Assembly (NCBI RefSeq): GCF_030272615.1
Contig: NC_081405.1
Span: forward strand, 310,263,235-310,327,234
Length of the DNA stretch: 64,000 nt
Reading direction: 5' to 3'
Source of the DNA: Cryptomeria japonica
Lineage: Eukaryota; Streptophyta; Pinopsida; Cupressales; Cupressaceae
In this document: positions 36,364 to 47,198 of the stretch, piece by piece
How the letters are laid out: every line of letters begins with the position of its first letter
Position numbering within the stretch: the stretch's first letter is position 1
Made by a program: the position numbers and the translations under genes
Notes under the pieces: model-generated
What the model saw: only the letters and a program-made list of their open reading frames with translations
Database searches by the model: none
What the model was told of the DNA's origin: nothing

Positions 36364-38421
36364 ATGCACTTTTCATTTTCCATGTCAATGATTAGAAAAT
36401 TGTTTTGCATGCTCCAAGATCGAGGGGCATGGCCTTTGTTGAGACCTTCGAGTTCAAATAGTGGGCTAATTGGCATGAATTTTATGATTAGGATAATATT
36501 GTTGAACTTTTATTGTTACCCGTTTGGCCATTGCTCGATAATGTGCAACATGGACCATAAATTGCAGTCAACAAAATCATTAAATAATATTATAGATACA
36601 AAGAACTATAAACCTTGTATTGTGGACTTGTCAAAACAAACAATTGACATGGTATTGGAAAAAAATAAGATGTTTAGGGTGAAATCATTTGTATACAATG
36701 TAGGCTATTGTCTTTTTGACTCTTTCCAGTTCTTGTTACAAATGCGATACACTTCTACAGAGCTACGCATTGGAACTATTTACCATTTTATAAATTGCCT
36801 AGAAATCAATGATCATGATGCTTTATATTCATACGACCATGAACTCGACCCCCAAGGATTGTATGAAATGCATGGAGTATGTGACGTTGACACTTATCTA
36901 CGACGCATGTGTCTCCTAGCAATTCCACTACCAGGTTGTAATGAGAATGGCCTTTGGGGAGATGCATTTTGTATTGGATGGCTAGCCAAATGGCTAAAAA
37001 TTGAAATATGTGTTTGGTCTTCAACAAGAAAATCAAAGTACTTGCACTTCAATAAGAACTTACAAAGCAATGCATATTCTATTCTATTCCATGACCAAAA
37101 CCCTACTCGTGGACATTTTGAACCGCTAATTAACAAGAAAACGACTGTATACATGATGCAAAATAGATTACTCCACAATTTAGAGACGGCTCCTACAGCT
37201 ACTACTAGTTTTGTAAAAGAAAAATTTGCAAATGCAGTGCCCAACTTGTGCAAAGATGCATTGTCAATGTCAGATTGTGGCGACATCTTGTTCAATACAA
37301 TAGCCACTCTAACAAACAATGAATACGATGGCCCATCTGTTCGACGATACATGGCTCAATCGTTTTGCAATGCACTACTCTCCAAAGACAATATAGCAAT
37401 AGGTTGCATAGAAACATGTATCCGTTGTGACCTCACGATTAGTTGTGGTGTGTCAAGTTGGCAAGCATATATTGCAAAAATTGGAGATCCATATGAGCAA
37501 AGCAAACTTGAAGGTGCAGATTTCTGTTTTGAGTGGCTATCCTACATCTTGCAAGTAAGAGTTAAAGTATGGTCAAGAATGACCAACATGTGCATACAAG
37601 AATATTGCAAATCCTTGACACCTACCAAAGTATACAATATCATGAGTTACAAAGTCAATGAAATGCATACACACTATAACCCATCTAGAGTGGACAATCT
37701 AATAACAACTCAAATTAATGTTGAACAACCACCTACAATGACATTGGTTCAAGCAAGACCAACAACTAATTTGCACAGGCTCAAACAATTTATTCGGAAC
37801 AATGGATATACACGAATCAATACATCTACACAATCAAAACATGCTTTAAACACAGCTATGCATATATCAACGTCTATCGAACCCGAAAAACAATCTACAA
37901 AGTTGTTGACAAAAATCACACATGACTCACTTCGCAAAGTGAAACAACAAATACATAAAGCAACTGCATATCAGGGGATTCGAAACTCAACGAGAAGCTC
38001 ACAAACAAAACAAGAACGTTACATTGAAAAGATACAAGACACACCAAAACATGTTTGTACAATATGTGTCCGACTCCATTTTAAGAAGAACATGATAAAT
38101 TTAACACCAAAAACGATACAAGCATACCAACACCTACTACCAAACAAAAAACACACTTCTGGTCAAAACATATGCAAATTTTGTAAACAACAACTAAACC
38201 AAAACATTAAACCATCATATGCAACTCCAGAACATATCAACACACATAAGACATTAGTACACACATCTACACTTTCAGAACTTGAAGAAAGATTAGTATC
38301 ACTTCGAATTGCATTTGCACAAATTTGGCAATTAGGACACAAAAGATCCCAACTTGGATTAACTAGAACAATTATTAATGTTCCAACAGATATTAATATT
38401 ATACAAACAGCATTGCCATGA
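36364..38421 (+). pseudogene. Helentron N-terminal protein: tandem OTU-like domains plus Rep N-terminal zinc finger region
   Basis: This is a 685-codon open frame. OTU-like domain 1 has the catalytic-type Cys116 in VGYCLFDSF, the WGDAFCIGWLAKWL helix (198-211) and His251 in GHFEPL. Domain 2 repeats the layout, CGDILFNTIA (305-314), DFCFEWLSYILQVRVKVW (386-403) and HYNP His437, but has Ile308 in the Cys position and so should be inactive. The C-terminal part (CTICVRLHF ... ICKFCKQQL, then LEERLVSLRIAFAQI) resembles the DUF6570-type region that begins Helitron Rep proteins. The frame ends at TGA 38419-38421, but homology runs on for about 50 codons (SYDETWIVVVALKRRLQYK), so this stop is probably a CGA-to-TGA mutation of one long Rep-helicase protein. 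The true start is uncertain. Confidence 0.75.
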
Positions 38422-40013
38422 TCATATGATGAAACATGGATAGTTGTTGTTGCATTGAAGAGACGTTTGCAATACAAAAATGCATATCAAAAAGGCAGAG
38501 TGCGTCCGAACATTGTTATGAACTCTCTGAACGAATTGTGTAAAACAACATTAAACAAAATGCAAAATGTGAAACTAAACAAAAAAAATGGCATGACCAT
38601 TTGTACCCTTCACAAGAAGAGGCACCTAGTAGCGACTCTTCATCAACTGACACTGACAATGAAATTGACAATGCCATGGAGGTCGAAACAGACACCGTGA
38701 TACATGGGTTCATCGAGTCGCGAACTATACATTCTCTTCAAGACAAAATGATTGAAATCGCACCTACAGAAGGGAAACAACCTTTGGGAATATTCTAGGA
38801 CAAGTATGCAGAAGAGATGAACTTTCCAACGTTATTTTTTGGCGAACCACATGACGAACAAATTTCAAAAAAAAATTCATATCAAAGAATTGCTCAATGG
38901 GAATTGCAAAATTCAAATCGAGCATTTGCATATCACACCACTAATTTGTTTTTCAAAGCTATCAAAATACTAATTGCTCAAGTGTTTTCTTGCATTTGGA
39001 TAAGAATCCGCAAAGGAAAGTTAAAAGGAAGAACATTGAAAGCAAGAGATGTCAAGTACAAACCAAACCTCGAGAAAATTCTCCAATCCGATATTGGATA
39101 TACAGATCTCAAGAAGATCAGAAATTCACCAAATTATTTGCAACATCTCAAGAAGAACGTTTTTGCAATGATATGACAATTAGGCCCACCAACGTTTTTT
39201 TTGACATTCACTAGTGCAGAGCAAAATTGGGGACCATTGACACAAACATTAAGAGAACTCTACATGACACATCACACGACCACAAGACAAATGCAACTTG
39301 ATTCGTTGTTTGACATTGACATTTTATCTTTGATAAAAAAAGATCCCATCACTTGTACTCGCTATTACAAACATATAATTAATGCAATGAAACAATTATT
39401 TTGTTCAGATGAAACTTTTTTTGGAAATGTATTGGACTACTTCTCAGTTACAGAATTCCAAAGTTGAGGAAATGAACATGACCATTTCACGTTATGGGTT
39501 AAAGACGCGCCAATCTATGGAAAAGATAGCAATGCTACTATTAGACGCTTTGTCGACAAATATATAACTTGCAACTCAGACACTTTAGATGACCACATAG
39601 CTAGAATGCATATGCACCATCACACAAAGCAATGTGGGAAGTCAAGAACAAGAAAGTGCTGCTTTGGTTTCCCACAGCCTCCAATGAAGGAAACAACAAT
39701 ACTTGAACCATTCATTAACAAAGACCGTGACAATATGCACACTACTCCTAACCTTAGATCAATTTTAGAGACATCAAGCTATGAGCCATGTGTCTCCTTT
39801 GCAGATTTCTTAGCCAACATAAACATGTCTGACCATGAATACATCATAGCCATACGGTCTACAGTGACCAGGCCAACATTATTTCTCAAAAGAAATCCAG
39901 CTCATATATGGAATAATTCATTTGCACCTCGCATTCCACATTTATGGCAAGCAAACACGGATGCACAATTTGTCCTCAATGCATATGCTGCAGCAATGTA
40001 CTGTAGCTCTTAA
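38422..40013 (+). pseudogene. Helitron Rep (HUH nuclease) region, broken
   Basis: After a frameshift near 38590 the sequence stays in one frame from 38601 to beyond 42000. It reads Helitron-like-N sequence (KYAEEMNFPTLFFGEPH, then RQLGPPTFFLTFTSAEQNW-like sequence with the Arg codon now TGA). The HUH motif is degenerate, EHDHF at 39474-39488, and is followed by LWVKDAPIYG. The tyrosine pair is AMYCSS then TAA (40011-40013) where YxxxY is expected, so the second catalytic Tyr is a stop. Other in-frame stops are 38796-38798 (TAG), 39174-39176 (TGA) and 39465-39467 (TGA). Rep nicks and joins single-stranded DNA in rolling-circle transposition; this copy cannot make it. Confidence 0.8.
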
Positions 40014-42284
40014 ATGATAAAACCCAATAATTCAATGACAACTGCATTCAACAAAATACGAAGAGATCACAAGCAACATAACATTGACGCCATAAACATG
40101 GTAACAAAACTAGGAAATGCCTTGCTCAACTTGCAACAAATGTCTGCTCAACAAGCTGTACACATTGTCCTCTCTCTTCCCCTTAACTATAGTTCAAATA
40201 CTTGTAAATTCATTGATACTTCCACCCCTCACAACCACACTTTTATTCTAAAGACTCGCGAGTTTCTTGACAATGAACCAAACGAGTCGCAAAATGTTGC
40301 TTGCAAAAGCTCCGTTGATCATTATATTGCACGCCCAGAAGCATTAGCTAGTATTTGTCTTGCAGAATTTGTTGCAAAATATGCAATGACAAGAGGAAAA
40401 TTAGCAAAGCGCGGTCGACCTCAAATTATCAGATTTATCAAGTATGATAAGCATGTTGACACCGACAACTATTATAGAGAGAAACTTCTACTGTACGTTC
40501 CTTTTTCCACCGACGAAAACACGTTGAAGCAAGGCTTCAAAACTTGGCAAGATGCTTTTGCCAACAATGAAAAAATGATACACATTAATGAAGCAAAGTA
40601 CACATACAATGTAAACGAATCATGGGGTGATATGACCGATGCTATGAATGATGCAAAGCTCGAAGACGAATACTATAGAAATGTACACGATGTACAAAAG
40701 ACAAATAAGGATGACAACGAAGAGTACAACTTGGAACCAAACATAGCCACACTAAGACATAATGTCTACGTCAAAAAAGTGTCAAGACCATTTGAAATAG
40801 TTGGACATCCCCACCTGAATGACAATACAGAATATTATGCTACTCGTAGAATGCTGAACAAAGAACAACAAGCTATAGTAAAAGACATATTAATGAAGAA
40901 ACAACAAAACCCAGACGAGCCATTGTACTTGTTCTTAACAGGAGGTGCTGGCACAGGGAAAACCTTCACTACAAAGGCGATGTATCAAGGACTTCTTTGT
41001 CTATACAATAACGCAATAGATAGTCACCCAGACAAAGTGAAGGGCTTGTTACTTGCATACACAGGAAAATCAGCCTATAATATAGGAGGCACAACATTGC
41101 ACTCTGCATTGTTCATACCTTTTAACAAATCCACTTCTAATACTCTAAGTTTAGAAAGATTAGATGTATTGACAAAGGAATACAAGCAATTGCGTCTTGT
41201 TCTCATTGATGAGATCTCTCTAGTTGGAGCTAGAATGTTGCGTTGCATTGACAAAAGATTTCGAGAAAAAATGCAAACCCCAACTAAACACTTCGGTGGC
41301 TTGGACATTATATTCTGTGGTGACTTGTACCAAGCAGAACCTATACACGATTGTCTAGTGTTTCAACCACCAACAATAGACACTGACCTATTGCCATATG
41401 ATTTTTGGCAACAACGTGTCAAATGTTTCAATCTACAAACTACAATGAGGCAAACAGATCAGTTGTTTGTTGTTGTTCTCAACAGAATATGCACGGTTTC
41501 GCAAACCAAGGAAGACATAGCATATTTGAATAGAAAATGTTTACGCACCCCACCTGTAGACCCAACGTTTCCATTTCTTTTTTACAAAAGAAAAGATGTT
41601 GACGCACACAACCAAAAGATATTATCTACTCTTCCTGGAGAACTACTCATAATTAATGCAATTGATGAACACGACAACATTGTTCCTATAGAACAATTGT
41701 ACAAACATAGTGCAAATCTCGCAAATCAAATAATGTTAAAAGAAGACATATTGATCGAGATATATGGTGGTAACTATGATATACAAGACGGTCTTGTCAA
41801 CGGCTCAGATGGACGATTCAAATCATATACACAAACCAACAATGTCGATGTCATTTGGGTTGAATTCAACGATCAACGCATTGGAAGATCTCAAAATGCA
41901 AAACTACCACAGCCAAACCAAACATATGCTAACAATGGATGGGTGCCAATTCTTCGAGTTGCAAGACCACTCCCTAGACACAGTTCAACACAGAAGACTA
42001 CTATTCGAAAACAATTTCCACTTCAGCTGGCATGTGCTCGAACAATACATAGAGCATAGGGACTCAGCATGCATGGTCTTGCATTTGAACCTTCCGGTGT
42101 CCACCAACATGGTTTGTCTTATACAGCTCTGAGTCACACATCAACTATTGAAACATTATTCTTGCTAAGCCCTCTAACACCACGAAACATCAAGATAAAG
42201 CCAACAGTCATACATGAGATGGAACGACTCACCACAACTGCTAATTGGACTCTTCAAAATGACGTGTACTATCAAAAAGTATAG
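40014..42284 (+). pseudogene. Helitron PIF1-type (SF1) helicase region
   Basis: This segment is open from 40014 to the TAG at 42057-42059 (681 codons) and then to 42284. It has Walker A GGAGTGKT (codons 310-317 of this segment), Walker B LVLIDEIS (395-402), the motif III-like GGLDIIFCGDLYQAEP, the motif IV-like TTMRQTDQLFVVVLNRI, and a C-terminal TIHRA-stop-GLSM where helicases of this family read TIHRxQG. The stop replaces a Gln codon (CAG to TAG). After it, YTALSHTSTIETLFLL completes motif VI. The N-terminal part (DHYIARPEALASICLAEF) links Rep to helicase. The helicase would unwind DNA during rolling-circle transposition. Only one stop interrupts about 750 codons, so decay is recent. Confidence 0.85.
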
Positions 42285-42910
42285 CCCAAATAGTCATTTC
42301 TACATTAAACACTCGACATTTCCAAACGCATAGAGAAGACATCCTACGTAACACAGACCTAATGTCATCAGACATTATTTGCTTCCAGGAAACATACTTG
42401 TATACACTAACAACGGACAATACACTTCCAGGCTACAATTGTTTTGCAGTGTTCCATGTTCATGGCATAATGACTTGTATTAACAAAAACATACACGTGG
42501 TTGGCACAACACCTTTAACACTAGACAATGTTGAAGCACTATTCCTCTCATGCAGTGTTAATCAACACACACACTCCATTTGTAATATTTATGCCAAACC
42601 AAGAACATTAGTTACCAACATCATTGCTATTATCAATGAAGCAATGGCAATTGCTACTGGCGCCATTGTCTATATTGCAGGTGACTTCAACATTGACATA
42701 TCAATACAGTCAAAAACAATACAATTGTTTAAAAGACACATGCAAATACAAAACTTGCACTTGTTACATGAACAGCAAGATACTTTGCCAAGAAGCAACA
42801 TTGATCACATTTGGACAAACAATAATGCACACATAGCTAGGACCAAGAGGTTGGAAGCATATTGGACTGACCATGATATTGTTCTCACACACATAGACAA
42901 TATTGTCTAG
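42281..42910 (+). pseudogene. AP-type endonuclease domain (Helentron C-terminus), frameshifted from helicase
   Basis: From 42281 a different frame reads IAQIVISTLNTRHF, then LMSSDIICFQET, GAIVYIAGDFNIDI, RSNIDHIWTNN and YWTDHDIVL. These are the conserved strands of the exonuclease-endonuclease-phosphatase fold, with the acidic E of FQET, the DFN motif, the NIDHIW block and the terminal DH. This domain is fused to the Rep-helicase of Helentrons (Helitron2 group). Here it is displaced by a frameshift near 42280 from the helicase frame. It has no internal stop from 42281 to the TAG at 42908-42910. There is no RT around it, so it is not a LINE endonuclease. Confidence 0.85.
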
Positions 42911-43277
42911 CCATGGCATATGCTATGCAATGAGCAAACATTAATAGAAGATACCCCTTAGCCAACACGTAACTATCTACCTGTAGCATTCCTTGTGCTA
43001 ATACCATTGCAGAACATGCTTTATTCTTACATGCATAGCATAAGCTCCCCTCACACGATCTAATGTCGCCACTCTTTTGCAGCTCACTTAACACATGGAC
43101 CCCAGCCAAGCAACATCATTTGGATCAATGTCTTCCAAGGAACATCATTTGCCCAAAAAACAGTACAATATTTAGACAATTTCAACAAATTGCTTACCTA
43201 CATAGAATTAGCACAAACATTTTCACTGAACAAGCATTTTTATTGTCTCTTTAGCACTCACTGCTTTGCTTTTGCAG

Positions 43278-46200
43278 ATCTTCCATACATGCCCATTGCA
43301 GTCAGCCAGATGCTCATAGCTTACAAGAGCACCTTGGAAAACAGTGGTAACTTTAAATAATATTGCAACAATTGCTTGATTAATAATTTTGCATTTTCTA
43401 CACATGCCCTAACATTGGATGGTGATAACTTTAAAGAATATTGCAATAATTGCTTGATTAATAATTTTGTATTTTCTACAAATACCCTGACATTGGATGG
43501 TTCTGAATATTGTACTTTGTAAATATGTGCACAACAAAGAGACTTTGAAACAGCCAGCACCTACTGCACAAATACCAACAACGAAGTGGTAAAACATGCC
43601 TACTATACTAAATAAATCATCACAATTTACAACATTTGTTTGCTTTGCTATTTAACAATAAAATTAGCATCAAATCTTACGATGTTTGTTTGCTTTGTTG
43701 TGTTATAGCCATGTCGATCAGCTCAAAGGAAAAGACAACACTTGCAGCACCCTCGCTACACAAGCAAGTCATACCAAACAAAGGTACCCCTCTCAATTCC
43801 TTCATTCCCACCCAAATTATTTGCTTTCACAAATTGCATTACTTCTCTCTTTCTAGTGCCCATTGCACCTTGAATTTATTATTTGTTATAGTCCAGGTCT
43901 ATATGTCGATTATGTATACAACATAGCACAATATGTCAATCAGTTATTGTCATGTAAATTAAAAAAGAAATTCATACCTAATTGACTTTGCACTCTGATT
44001 GCCATCCTATGCTATGCTTTCTTCCCTTTGCAGGAGCTCTAACAAGGTCGAATACAATAAGAAAAATAGCACTCCTTCACACAAGCACATACGGAAACGG
44101 TAACCTATGTGCACTCTGCTAATGAACTTCACACCTCTTCCATATTGCATTGATTTCCTAGTGTCGTCAAACACTAATGACATTGAAGCTAAATATGCCT
44201 CTTTACTCCCCACTTTGTCAATGAATCACCTTATTTTCAACAACATTCCATAAATCTGCTACCATTGCATTGATCTCAATCTGTTGACTTTGTAGATGCC
44301 TCACCAACATGGAAGCCAGTGCACCAAATGCCACCTCTCCACAACAGCACACAATAAAACGGTAAAGATGGTGTTCCTCCACAGATACATTTATCCTCAT
44401 AGCACGTTTTCATTCATTCACTCTATAAGTTGCTCTTGTATACATTGATCCTTATACAATGTCTTCATTCACTCTCTAAGTTGCACTTTTTGCTTTGCTT
44501 TCTTGTAGGCAAATTAGCAACATTGAACAACAAAACTTCGCCCCTGTCAAAATGCAACCGCACAAAAGTGAACATAAAAAAGGGTATCAAAACCATCTAT
44601 CTCATTTCTACTAACACCATTTATCTTTCAGCTTATTTGCTCCTTCAATTTCACTTCCACTCTATTTCTTGTCCATCAATAGATTACATTTCTGCTTGGT
44701 CACTAGTCTACTCAGTATTCATTTCCCTTTTGGTGAGATGAGACATTTTTGACACAACCAGCCATGTACAGAAAGCACACTAATATTTTGTCTTCCCTTC
44801 CTGCTTTATCTACAGTCAACAGATGGATTCTTTCAAGCAGCACAATCCTAATGCACATTCCACCAAACAACAAAATTCCAATCCACAGCCACATACAAGC
44901 AAGATGTAACGTATGTCAATGCTGATAACAAAAGTTCTACCTATGAAACTCACATTTACATTGGAGTTTGACATAAATTATCTGTTGATTCCTTCATACC
45001 CTGTCAAACCCCTCAAGTCACTAAAACACTTTTTGCACTTTTCCTGCAGATCCACTGGCCACATGGAATGTGATCAGCAAGAGAGTGGTGTTGAAGCCCT
45101 GCATATAAGCAAATGGTAAAAATGCCCAACGTAGTAAGAACACTTACACTTACACAATGTTTCCTGAAGTCCTTTACTGATGTTTTCCTCTCATGTCTTG
45201 TAGCCAACTCCAACCTCTGAGACAAAAAACAACACCGTCTTCCAGACATGCTCCACAAACAAGCCATTCAAGCCACAGGTATCCCTCTCAAATTCTGCCA
45301 TCTATTTCAATTTTTCTTTTCAATTGACTCTTATTTATACTTCACTTTCTTTGCTTGATAGCTCTCAAACTTTATTCTCATTTCAATCTCTGACATTCTC
45401 TTGCATTAATAAAACTGTGTGATTACCTATACTTCCTTTCTTTTATTAAGAAAAAGATGTCCTAAATTTGTATAAAATTGATGATTCAATGCAATTCTTT
45501 TTACTCTAGTCTCTATTATTATTTCATTTTCAATCCAAATTTCCAGAATTTTCTCCACATATAGTACAGATAGAAGATGCAAATGTCTCTTACTGTCTAT
45601 TTCCACCCCCAAAAAAAACTTTTCCAGATTCATAAAGGACATTGTGTTAGTAAAATTGTTTTGTTTTACATCAGTTACAGACATTGGAGGATTGACAATT
45701 AGTGGTGGAATTGAAGTTACGAGTCCATTTTAGATAGGTACATGAGCAAAAAATGGTGTAAAATATGTTGTAATAATTGTGGAAGATTCTGTAGGAGCTG
45801 TTTTTCGAATTAAAATCAGATTTTATATACTTGATTTATCAAAAGGTGTTGGAGCTAAATCTCTTCCTTCCTTCATATTTTCTTTCCTAATGCTCTTTCA
45901 CTAATTCCCTATTAACCCTTCCTTGTGCAGCCTTTCTTCAACACTGCCAAAACCTAGCACAATACTGGACCTATGTACACAACGAGTTGGTTGTATGTTT
46001 GAAGGTGACATTCTTGCTCTATATGGACTTGCCAAGTACACCAACACACAAAACAAAACTGAGATATTGCATGTGGACCTGATAGATTCTAAAGGCCAGA
46101 TGACAGTCACAATGAATATTAGCAACACATTGGTGGACACCTTTTTGCCACGCTTGACCATTGGATCAGGCATCCGCATTTGCAACTTTACAATTAAAAA

Positions 46201-47198
46201 TAAATCACAGTGCGAAAGCGGTGATGCAGATTGTTGCATTGCTCTCACTACAAAAAGCACCTTTGAAACTATCCCATTCGTTTGTACCGAACACAAACTA
46301 GCACCCGATTTTACAATCTCACAACTAAGCGAAGCTCACTGCCACTATTCTGTTGGTTCATTCGGAGCAATTGGAACTAGTTACCATTTGACCAAAACAC
46401 ACCTTGAAGTACATATAAAGGATGGTGATCTGCAGGAAGATATGGCCACTGTACATCTTGAACACTTTGAATTGCACCTTTTTTTTTCCTCCTGTCATGC
46501 TCTCTTCTGCCCTTCCCACTAACATTTTTATTTTGCAGGTTCTCATCTCCACCACGTACACAGAATTGTGCGCAACTTTGCAACAACTCTTCTCAATAGT
46601 AGATATGCCTTTTATACTGTTCAAAAATATTGTGCGTAATGGTCCCCAAGGAACCCGGTCATTCCGCCCATCGCAGTCTACTTTCATTGAAGAGCTTAAT
46701 GACCAGTGCACAAAAGCACATTTGGAGACACTTGCCAAATGTAATATCCAGGTGACCACATGTACCTTTACAACTCTACCCTAAGCTTTCTACTACATAG
46801 TATTTATAATTCTTTGCTTACTATACACAGTGCAATTGCAGGTTGTCGGTGTCCTCAAAGCAAAGAATGCCTACTTTCCACCCTATGAAATATCTTGCTC
46901 AATGTGCCACCACTCCCTACCATTTGATGCTGCAATTGACATGGACTTTGTCCATTGCACGTATTGCAACACCGACACACAAACCTCTTGCCACCATAAC
47001 ATACTTTGCACATTGAATACACAAGAAGGCAACATCGACTGCTCCTTGCAAGGAGACATACTTCAACAAACTTACCCAGATATCACAAGATATAACATAC
47101 GAACAATACCAACAAAACATCTCGCCAATGGTCTTTATGTTGCGCAGGCTCCACCTCTATGGCACGTTCACATTAGCTGTGAACAACACCATTATTGA
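43278..47198 (+). CDS. Helitron-encoded RPA1-like protein with mini-exon N-terminal linker
   Basis: This is a spliced replication-protein-A-like ssDNA-binding protein. C-terminal exons 45931-46450, 46539-46751 and 46842-47198 join in phase 0 with GT-AG borders and no stop (361 residues). They contain an OB fold (CMFEGDILALYGLAKYT ... HVDLIDSKGQMTVTMNI ... LTIGSGIRICNF) and a zinc ribbon CSMC-x16-CTYC followed by the RPA-C-like tail. Upstream, eight small exons can be drawn: 43278-43346, 43709-43783, 44034-44099, 44296-44361, 44509-44583, 44816-44905, 45050-45115 and 45204-45278. All have lengths divisible by 3, phase 2 at both ends, and no stops. They encode His/Gln/Ser/Asn-rich linker. The last joins 45931 in frame. 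Apart from the start, which I could not place, the gene is intact; phase-1 reading of the same exons hits stops. An exon may be missing between 43346 and 43709. Confidence 0.7.
43345..43502. repeat. 78-bp tandem duplication inside an RPA intron
   Basis: TAACTTTAAATAATATTGCA (43348) and its near copy at 43426 start two 78-bp units that share TTGCTTGATTAATAATTTTG and CATTGGATGG. The first unit starts at the donor site of exon 43278-43346; in the second the GT is changed to AT. Confidence 0.85.
45328..45888 (-). repeat. Unidentified dispersed repeat, copy 3, inserted in an RPA intron
   Basis: It has the same borders as copy 2. Removing it would leave an intron of 91 bp, like the neighbouring introns of 88 and 90 bp, which shows it is an insertion. 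On the minus strand it holds an 85-codon frame (45684-45427, with NLEKFFLGVEIDSKRHLHLL). The frame is longer here than in copies 1 and 2 because of an extra A in an A-run. There is no target duplication and no inverted ends. Confidence 0.8.

Noticed and set aside
43709-45278. Phase-1 reading of the RPA mini-exons, starting at ATG 43711
   Set aside because: It meets stops in exons 44296-44361, 45050-45115 and 45204-45278 and does not join the OB-fold exon in frame; phase 2 is open throughout.
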